A DNA stretch of 10,882 nucleotides from Candidatus Falkowiibacteriota bacterium. Lineage in GTDB: Bacteria; Patescibacteriota; Patescibacteriia; Patescibacteriales; UBA12075. The stretch spans positions 1-10,882 of the forward strand of contig QMNH01000017.1 in the NCBI GenBank assembly GCA_003647675.1, written 5' to 3'. Below the pieces are notes generated by a model, which worked only from the letters and a program-made list of their open reading frames with translations, was not told where the DNA came from and made no database searches. The position numbers and the translations under genes are program-made. Positions 6,128 to 10,882 of this stretch are shown here, piece by piece (within the stretch, counting starts at the first letter, position 1; every line of letters starts with the position of its first letter).

Positions 6128-7609
6128 TTATTTTTTCCCGTTTTTTGTTCTAATTGCTTTTCTAAATAATGAAATATATTTTTTGGCTGGAATTTCCCAA
6201 GAATTGGATTCTCGCATTGCCCTGACCATTAGCTCGCGCCATATTCTTCGATGGCGATGGGTTTCCAGCGCCCTAATAATAGAACCGTAAACGGCGAAAA
6301 CATCAAACCTAGTAAAGCTAAAACCTGTGCCAAAATTAGTGCGCGGATTATAGTTGGTCACCGTATCAAAAAGTCCGCCGATCTTTCTTACTACCGGAAT
6401 ACAGCCATAACGCATAGCTATAAGCTGGTTAATACCGCAGGGCTCGTGATGCGAAGGCAATAAAAATATATCAGCCGCCGCGTAAATTAAAGTTTCTAGC
6501 TTTTGATTACTCTTAAACGGGAGCCATACTATTTTTTTAGGGTATTTACTGTGAAATTTTTTTAAAGAATTAATATATTTTTTATCCCCGTCTCCCATTA
6601 TTACTACCTGGATATCCATTTTTAAAAGCGGCGACAATAAATCATTAATAATTAATTCAAATCCTTTCTGAAATGTAACCCGACTGGTTAAACTAATCAT
6701 CGGAATTTCCTGGTCTTGCGGCAATTTTAATAATTTTTGTAAATATTCTTTATTTAATTTTTTTCTTCTCACGGTTCCGTAATCATAATTTTTATAAAGA
6801 TTTTCATCATTCAGGGGGTTATAGGCGTTATAATCGATGCCATTAACAATGCCAAATAGCCTGTCCTTCCGGTTTTTTAATATGCGGTGCAAATCCTGCC
6901 CAAAATTCTTTGTCATTATCTCCTCTCGGTATTGTTCGCTTACGGTATTAATAACATCGGCTGAAAGAATAGCTCTTTTTATAAAATTAATATATTCAAT
7001 TTCCGGATCATCTAGATGCGGCAAACGTTTGCGCCCATAATCTTTTTTCGTCGCCGGCACTTCCCACCAATTCTTGCCAAATTGAAATACAAGATTATGA
7101 ATAGTAAACACAGTTTTAGCATGGCGCAAGGTTTTCGAGTAACGAAAATCTGTTTTTAAATAAAATGGGATTAAACCAGTCTGCCAGTCATGGCAATGAA
7201 CAATGTCAGCCTCAAACTTAAGTAGAGAAATTAATTTTAGGGCGGCAACGTCAAAAACTAAAAAACGGGCGTTTTCATGAGCCGACCTGTATAATTTTTT
7301 TCTTTGGGAAAAATATTTTTTTACTTCAATAAAATAAACTGGCAAACCAGCCATTAAATAACCTCTATAATAATTCACCCGTAAAGCATCTTTAGAATTA
7401 AAATAAACTTTAATGTTTTTATATAATAATTTTATATCATACTTTTTCTTGTCTATTATCAAACCGTACATGGGAGTAATAACTATTACCTCATGTCCTA
7501 GGCGCCTTAAAGCCTTGGGCAGGCTGCGCGTAACATCAGCCAGCCCGCCGGTTTTGGAAAACGGGGCCACTTCTGAAGCGATTGATACAATTTTTAATTT
7601 TTTAGCCAT
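6128..7609 (-). CDS. glgA: Glycogen synthase (GT5, ADP-glucose type)
   Basis: GlgA transfers glucose from a nucleotide-glucose donor to the non-reducing end of an alpha-1,4-glucan. The 493-residue length is normal (E. coli 477). The GT-B fold is clear: N-terminal donor/acceptor motif KTGGLADV (19-26), HCHDWQTGL (138-146), TIHNLVFQ (169-176), NTVSEQYREE (221-230), VNGIDYNAYNP (255-265), then the C-domain with TSRVTFQKG (308-316; R310 and K315 are the phosphate-binding pair) and SHHEPCGINQL (386-396; E389 is the retaining-mechanism glutamate), and a GGLFDTV loop (411-417). The KTGGL motif fits bacterial ADP-glucose enzymes. Cytoplasmic. It lies downstream of yebC-ruvC and upstream of the GH57 gene. 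No glgC or glgB is present in the window, so donor supply and branching must come from elsewhere. No Shine-Dalgarno precedes the ATG. Confidence 0.97.
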   Translation of the reverse strand: MAKKLKIVSIASEVAPFSKTGGLADVTRSLPKALRRLGHEVIVITPMYGLIIDKKKYDIKLLYKNIKVYFNSKDALRVNYYRGYLMAGLPVYFIEVKKYFSQRKKLYRSAHENARFLVFDVAALKLISLLKFEADIVHCHDWQTGLIPFYLKTDFRYSKTLRHAKTVFTIHNLVFQFGKNWWEVPATKKDYGRKRLPHLDDPEIEYINFIKRAILSADVINTVSEQYREEIMTKNFGQDLHRILKNRKDRLFGIVNGIDYNAYNPLNDENLYKNYDYGTVRRKKLNKEYLQKLLKLPQDQEIPMISLTSRVTFQKGFELIINDLLSPLLKMDIQVVIMGDGDKKYINSLKKFHSKYPKKIVWLPFKSNQKLETLIYAAADIFLLPSHHEPCGINQLIAMRYGCIPVVRKIGGLFDTVTNYNPRTNFGTGFSFTRFDVFAVYGSIIRALETHRHRRIWRELMVRAMRESNSWEIPAKKYISLFRKAIRTKNGKK

Positions 7610-7617
7610 ACTTATTT

Positions 7618-8194
<577 letters not shown>

Positions 8195-8203
<9 letters not shown>

Positions 8204-8257
8204 AACCTATAACTAATAACACGTTTAAGGGGTTATAGGTCATGGGTTATAGGTTAT
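8195..8257. repeat. 7-bp-period repeat block between yebC and ruvC
   Basis: Four heptamers of ATAACNN type occupy 8195-8222 (ATAACCT, ATAACTA and similar), and their complement type GTTATAG/GTCATGG occupies 8232-8257. ATAACCTATAAC (8202-8213) is perfectly inverted at 8246-8257. The left array contains the ruvC start codon (ATG on the minus strand, 8203-8201). A 14-bp word, TATAACTAATAACA at 8208-8221, recurs exactly at 9008-9021 on the other side of yebC, and GGGG follows in both places. Confidence 0.88.
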
Positions 8258-8261
8258 ATTT

Positions 8262-8978
8262 CTAAAAGTTAGCATTAGTATAATAATCCGCTACATCTTC
8301 ATTTTCATCTAAAGCCTCAACAAATTTTTCTATTTTTTCCGTATCATCTTCGTTTAATTCCATCTCTTCTTTAGCCATGTATTCAATTTCCGCAGATTCG
8401 GTTTTTATCCCTTTGTCATCTAAATACTTTTTCACCTTTACTAAATCTTCCATATTGGTAATTAAAGTAATTCCCTCGGCTTCTTTGTTTATGTCCTGGA
8501 CTCCTGCTTCAATTAATTCCAACTCTGTTTCCTCATTTGTTATTCGAAATTCGTCATTCGAAATTCTAACCACTCCCTGCTTTTCAAAGTTCCACATAAC
8601 CGAACCTAGCGCGCCTCCGTATTTAGTAAATATATGACGGATATTGGCAGCGCTTCTATTTTTATTATCGGTTAAAGCTCTCACTATAAACTGTGCTTTG
8701 CCTGGGCCAAAGCCTTCGTATAAAATTTCTTCTATCTGCCCGCCCTCAAGCTCACCGATACCTCTCTTAATTGAGCGCTCTATATTATCTTTCGGCATAT
8801 TAGAAGCCCTGGCCTTGTCTATTGCCATCCGTAAGCTAAAATTCGTTTCCGGATCCCCGCCTTTTTCCCGGGCGGCAATCGCGATTATATTACCCAGCTT
8901 GGTAAATTCAGCACCCCGTTTGAGATCGGTCACGCCCTTTTGCCTTTTAATTTTTGACCATTTTGAGTGACCTGACAT
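8262..8978 (-). CDS. yebC: YebC/PmpR/TACO1-family protein
   Basis: A 238-residue YebC family protein. Members have been described as transcriptional regulators (PmpR), as the mitochondrial translation activator TACO1, and recently as translation factors that ease ribosome stalling. The signature N-terminus MSGHSKWSKIKRQKG (1-15) and TDLKRGAEFTKL (17-28), GGDPETN (40-46), NMPKDNIERSIKRG (60-73), YEGFGPG (87-93), TDNKNRSAANIRHIFTKYGG (103-122) and LGSVMWNFEKQGVV (124-137) match the family. The acidic C-terminal domain is complete. Residues 138-149 are encoded by a tandem repeat (8539-8566) and take the place of a short loop after the GVI strand. Compared with E. coli YebC the segment is about three residues longer. 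First gene of a minus-strand set with ruvC. A TTGATT-17-TATTGT promoter lies about 120 bp upstream, with a repeat block in the leader. Confidence 0.98.
   Translation of the reverse strand: MSGHSKWSKIKRQKGVTDLKRGAEFTKLGNIIAIAAREKGGDPETNFSLRMAIDKARASNMPKDNIERSIKRGIGELEGGQIEEILYEGFGPGKAQFIVRALTDNKNRSAANIRHIFTKYGGALGSVMWNFEKQGVVRISNDEFRITNEETELELIEAGVQDINKEAEGITLITNMEDLVKVKKYLDDKGIKTESAEIEYMAKEEMELNEDDTEKIEKFVEALDENEDVADYYTNANF
8539..8566 (-). repeat. In-frame heptamer repeat inside yebC
   Basis: On the minus strand four heptamers of GAATNNC type run in tandem (GAATTTC, GAATGAC, then GAATTTC, GAATAAC), equivalent to two 14-bp copies matching at 13 of 14. Since 14 is not a multiple of three, the two copies are read in different frames, giving ISND and then EFRIT. 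Both remain open. The position corresponds to a surface loop between a beta strand and a helix in YebC structures. Confidence 0.85.
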
Positions 8979-8994
8979 AATTTCTTAAAATAAA

Positions 8995-9076
8995 ATAACT
9001 TATAACGTATAACTAATAACAAGGGGATAATAATATTATTATTTTCAAGTTATAGGTTACGGGTTATAAGTTATAG
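8995..9076. repeat. 7-bp-period repeat block in the yebC leader
   Basis: Four ATAACNN heptamers (8995-9022) face four GTTATAG/GTTATAA heptamers (9049-9076). Arms ATAACTTATAAC (8995-9006) and its complement (9063-9074) are perfect. Between them is a 16-bp palindrome, ATAATAATATTATTAT (9027-9042), giving a nested hairpin. The block lies between the putative yebC transcription start (about 9093) and its ATG, so it would form a structured 5' leader. It uses the same word as the block on the other side of yebC. Confidence 0.87.
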
Positions 9077-9099
9077 GTTTCAAACTAATTTCTCTAAAA

Positions 9100-9128
9100 A
9101 CAATACCATATTCATATATAAAAATCAA
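9100..9128 (-). promoter_or_regulatory. Promoter of the yebC-ruvC set
   Basis: On the minus strand TTGATT (9128-9123) is separated by exactly 17 bp from TATTGT (9105-9100), and TGG precedes the -10, giving an extended -10. Start of transcription is expected near 9093, about 115 nt before the yebC ATG. It is back to back with the plus-strand promoter at 9170-9178. Confidence 0.6.
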
Positions 9129-9169
9129 GGACATTGTCTTTCTTTATGCTAAAATTATTATGAAAATTA

Positions 9170-9178
9170 TGATATAAT
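9170..9178 (+). promoter_or_regulatory. Extended -10 promoter of the isomerase gene
   Basis: TGATATAAT combines a perfect -10 (9173-9178) with the TG extension; no convincing -35 is visible at 17 bp. Transcription would start near 9185, right at the left edge of the 94-bp palindromic element, placing the whole element in a leader of about 125 nt. Confidence 0.6.
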
Positions 9179-9180
9179 AG

Positions 9181-9286
9181 TATTTAGTTAATATGTAAAA
9201 ACTAGCAACGGCTTAAAAATTAATATTTTCACATATTTTTTATAAAATTTTTAACTTCGCGCTAGTTTTTACACACTAACTATTTA
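9181..9286. repeat. MITE-like palindromic element with flanking direct repeats
   Basis: Arms 9187-9206 and 9261-9280 are inverted over 20 bp with two mismatches; the inner 13 bp (TGTAAAAACTAGC) are perfect. Inside, TTAAAAATT (9213-9221) pairs with 9246-9254 across a symmetric 6x6 internal loop, so almost the whole 94 bp folds on itself. TATTTA at 9181-9186 recurs exactly at 9281-9286, as a target-site duplication would. It encodes no protein. Unlike the other repeats it has no 7-bp period. With the two promoters and the yebC leader repeat it accounts for most of the 332-bp gap between yebC and the isomerase gene; no ORF is seen there. Confidence 0.7.
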
Positions 9287-9310
9287 GAGTTTTTATTAAT
9301 AAATTTCTAT

Positions 9311-10384
9311 ATGAATCTAGACAACAAAAATCAATACGAAAAACTGGACAAAGGGCAAGTGGCGAAATCAATTGAATTCCTGCCCGACCAATTCCGGCAA
9401 GTGCTGGAGGAGGCGCGTTTGATTAAAATCCCGAAAGAATACAGCAAAGCTACCCAGATAATAGTAAACGGCATGGGTGGCTCTAATATCGGTACTTATA
9501 TTATCCGCACCGCCTTAAGCGATCAAATTAAAGCGCCGATCAGCATTATTCCCGGCTACAGCGTGCCGGCCTCGGTTGATAAAAATACGCTTTATGTTAT
9601 TTCGTCTTATTCCGGCACAACCGAAGAGCCCTTAAGCGTATATAGGGAAGTAAAAAAACGCGGCGCAAAAATAATGGCTATTACCGAAAACTCTCCCAAA
9701 AGTAAATTAATGAAATTAATGCTAAAGAATGATATTCCCGGCTATGTATTTAAGCCCCAATACAATCCTTCAGGACAACCCAGGCTCGGTCTAGGCTATA
9801 CTATTTTTGGAATAGCCGTCATGCTGGCTAAAGCCGGATTTTTTAAAATAAAAGTCCGCGCCATTGAAGACATAATCGCCAGTATGGAAATTTGGACCAG
9901 GAAACTAAACCCCTTGTCCCCAAAAACTCAAAATAATGCCAAAAAAATCACCCTGGAATTATTTGATAAAATTCCGGTTTTGGTCGGCGCTGAACATATT
10001 ACCGGCAATCTGCACGCCATGCGCAATCACATAAACGAGTGCTCAAAAACTTTTGCCGCCTACCTGACTCTGCCCGATTTAAACCACTATGCCATGGAAG
10101 GCTTAATTAATCCTAAATCCAATAAAAAAAATCTGGCTTTTCTTTTCTTTGACTCAAATCTTTACGACAAAAGAGTACAAAAACGCTCGGATTTAACCAA
10201 GCAAATAGTAAAGAAAAACGGCATTAAAGTAATATCCCATAAACTACAGTCCAAAACCAGATTAGCGCAAGCCTTTGAGCTCTTACAGCTCGGCTCCTGG
10301 ATCAGCTATTACTTGGGAATCAGCTACAAAGTAGACCCGGCAAAAATTCCCTATGTTGACTGGTTTAAAAAACAGCTTAAATAA
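9311..10384 (+). CDS. Bifunctional phosphoglucose/phosphomannose isomerase-type SIS protein
   Basis: A 357-residue member of the archaeal-type PGI/PMI family, which interconverts fructose-6-P with glucose-6-P and mannose-6-P. It has two SIS domains. The first carries GMGGSNIG (54-61) and the phosphate-binding ISSYSGTTEE (97-106), then a substrate-site arginine candidate in QPRLGLG (R158). The second carries NHINECSK (239-246) and PDLNHYAMEG (255-264). E243 and H259 are 16 residues apart, the same spacing as catalytic E203 and H219 of the Pyrobaculum aerophilum enzyme. The C-terminus YKVDPAKIPYVDWFKKQL is family-like. Length is slightly above the usual 300-330. It would connect glycolytic hexose phosphates to the glycogen genes on the other strand. 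Divergent from yebC, no Shine-Dalgarno, transcribed through a palindromic leader. Strict PGI or PMI specificity cannot be read from the sequence. Confidence 0.9.
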   Translation: MNLDNKNQYEKLDKGQVAKSIEFLPDQFRQVLEEARLIKIPKEYSKATQIIVNGMGGSNIGTYIIRTALSDQIKAPISIIPGYSVPASVDKNTLYVISSYSGTTEEPLSVYREVKKRGAKIMAITENSPKSKLMKLMLKNDIPGYVFKPQYNPSGQPRLGLGYTIFGIAVMLAKAGFFKIKVRAIEDIIASMEIWTRKLNPLSPKTQNNAKKITLELFDKIPVLVGAEHITGNLHAMRNHINECSKTFAAYLTLPDLNHYAMEGLINPKSNKKNLAFLFFDSNLYDKRVQKRSDLTKQIVKKNGIKVISHKLQSKTRLAQAFELLQLGSWISYYLGISYKVDPAKIPYVDWFKKQLK

Positions 10385-10423
10385 AAACAAACAAGTTATT
10401 TTTATAGGACTTTTATCTTTTTC

Positions 10424-10452
10424 TTGACTTATTTTTATTATTAATTTATAAT
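10424..10452 (+). promoter_or_regulatory. Near-consensus promoter of tRNA-Glu
   Basis: TTGACT (10424-10429), a 17-bp spacer and TATAAT (10447-10452) make the best sigma70 promoter in the window. Transcription would begin at about 10459, some 83 nt before the tRNA. A 7-bp inverted pair, TAGGACT (10405-10411) and AGTCCTA (10459-10465), flanks the promoter. Confidence 0.8.
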
Positions 10453-10505
10453 AATTTCAGTCCTAAAGGGGCTATTTATTTTTGCTTTAAAAGATAAACA
10501 AAAAA

Positions 10506-10536
10506 ATTATAAATTTAAAATTATAAATTATAAATT
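10506..10536. repeat. 7-bp-period repeat upstream of tRNA-Glu
   Basis: Four tandem heptamers (ATTATAA three times, ATTTAAA once) occupy 10506-10533, followed by a partial unit. The array ends five bases before the tRNA and would be part of the 5' leader removed by RNase P. Its base composition is nearly pure A/T, so the heptamer period is the main evidence. Confidence 0.65.
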
Positions 10537-10541
10537 GTTTT

Positions 10542-10613
10542 GGTCCCTTCGTCTAGTGGTTAGGACATCAGGTTTTCATCCTGAAAACAGGGGTTCGATT
10601 CCCCTAGGGACTA
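10542..10613 (+). tRNA. tRNA-Glu (anticodon UUC)
   Basis: A complete 72-nt cloverleaf. The acceptor stem GGTCCCT pairs with AGGGACT (one G-T pair at the end) and the discriminator is A10613. The D-arm GTCTAGTGGTTAGGAC is typical of tRNA-Glu. The anticodon stem TCAGG/CCTGA closes the loop TTTTCAT, with anticodon TTC at 10575-10577. The T-arm is GGGGTTCGATTCCCC. CCA is not encoded (CTT follows), so the CCA-adding enzyme is needed. Confidence 0.97.
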
Positions 10614-10625
10614 CTTATAGTATTC

Positions 10626-10686
10626 ATGTAGAGATAAAGTCGAATTTCTACTCATTACTATGTCTTTATTAATTTTATTTCTACAT
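10626..10686 (+). promoter_or_regulatory. Inverted repeat in the cold-shock leader
   Basis: ATGTAGAGATAAAG-type arm (10626-10639) and its complement (10673-10686) match at 12 of 14 positions around a loop of about 33 nt. The stem ends two bases before the ATG at 10689. TATAGT (10616-10621) could be a -10 starting transcription near 10628, but there is no good -35; read-through from the tRNA promoter is the other option. Cold-shock genes often have structured leaders, so a role in start-site access is plausible but unproven. Confidence 0.4.
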
Positions 10687-10688
10687 TT

Positions 10689-10882
10689 ATGCAAGGAACA
10701 ATCAAGAAATTAACCGATAAAAACTACGGTTTTATCACCCAGGCTGATACGGACAAAGATCTATTTTTCCACGCTAATGAATTAGATGGAGTAGATTTTA
10801 GTGAACTTAGGGAAGGCGACGCGGTTACTTTTGAAGTAAGCGACACCCCCAAAGGTCAAGCAGCCGTACAAATTAAAAAAGC
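10689..10882 (+). CDS. Cold-shock-domain protein, C-terminus cut by the window end
   Basis: ATG at 10689 opens 64 codons plus two bases to the right edge with no stop. The product starts MQGTIKKLTDKNYGFI and is a single OB-fold cold-shock domain that binds single-stranded nucleic acid. RNP1 is YGFI (residues 13-16, usually KGFGFI; here the position before is N-Y) and RNP2 is DLFFHANEL (24-32). The remainder (LREGDAVTFEVSDTPKGQAAVQI) matches the last three strands. Since CSPs are usually 65-70 residues, only a few codons should be missing. No Shine-Dalgarno. It follows tRNA-Glu by 75 bp. Probably an RNA chaperone; which Csp paralogue cannot be said. Confidence 0.93.
   Translation, partial: MQGTIKKLTDKNYGFITQADTDKDLFFHANELDGVDFSELREGDAVTFEVSDTPKGQAAVQIKK

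Noticed and set aside
10385..10410. ATAAAAAC followed by GTTATTTTTAT after the isomerase gene as its terminator.
   Set aside because: The stem would be all A/T except one pair and needs a bulge; too weak to call.
10405..10498. Crossed inverted pairs TAGGACT/AGTCCTA and TTTATCTTTT/AAAAGATAAA around the tRNA promoter as a riboswitch or pseudoknot.
   Set aside because: The left halves lie upstream of the predicted transcription start, so the RNA would not contain them when made from this promoter; A/T content makes chance pairing likely.
10639..10660. AATTTCTACT resembles the 3' part of Cas12a-type CRISPR repeats.
   Set aside because: It occurs once, lacks the downstream GTAGAT half of the hairpin in the expected place, and there are no spacers or cas genes.

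Overview
The window looks like a chromosomal segment from a Patescibacteria (Candidate Phyla Radiation) bacterium. The basis is low GC, compact standalone enzymes, a tRNA without encoded CCA, almost no Shine-Dalgarno sequences, and the mix of a yebC-ruvC pair beside a small glycogen/alpha-glucan gene set. The phylum assignment is inference. Stop codons are TAA, TAG and TGA, so there is no sign of UGA recoding.

Layout. Positions 1-757 (minus) hold the start of a kinase-fold phosphotransferase that runs off the left edge. Positions 778-1316 are a self-contained plus-strand island: promoter, a 137-residue orphan gene with its own Shine-Dalgarno, and an intrinsic terminator. Positions 1391-2584 (minus) encode a six-hairpin (GDE/amylo-1,6-glucosidase-like) glycosidase, probably read from a leaderless transcript. 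A minus-strand terminator at 2612-2649 separates it from an APH-like kinase and PHP phosphoesterase pair (4618 to 2714, 9 nt apart). Further upstream on the minus strand are a GH57 glycosidase (4731-5927), glycogen synthase glgA (6128-7609), ruvC (7697-8203) and yebC (8262-8978). From 9100 to 9178 there is a divergent promoter region. On the plus strand follow a phosphoglucose/phosphomannose isomerase-type SIS protein (9311-10384), tRNA-Glu(UUC) behind a near-consensus promoter, and a cold-shock-domain protein cut by the right edge.

How the genes fit together. The isomerase would interconvert fructose-6-P with glucose-6-P or mannose-6-P. GlgA would extend an alpha-glucan, and the GH57 and GDE-like enzymes would trim or transfer it. 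The kinase-fold and PHP proteins have unassigned substrates. glgC, glgB and a phosphorylase are not in the window. yebC (translation factor/regulator) and ruvC (Holliday-junction resolvase) are a widespread neighbour pair.

The most unusual signal lies between the genes. Five blocks of degenerate tandem repeats share an exact 7-bp period, although each block uses a different word. Four of them sit in gaps (near 5931-6084, 7618-7702, 8195-8257 with 8995-9076, and 10506-10536) and one lies inside the yebC reading frame (8539-8566). Most gap blocks switch strand midway, so they can fold into hairpins. The repeats run into the ruvC start codon and ruvC stop codon. Separately, a 94-bp palindromic element with 20-bp arms and flanking 6-bp direct repeats (9181-9286) sits just downstream of the isomerase promoter and looks like a MITE or a structured leader.
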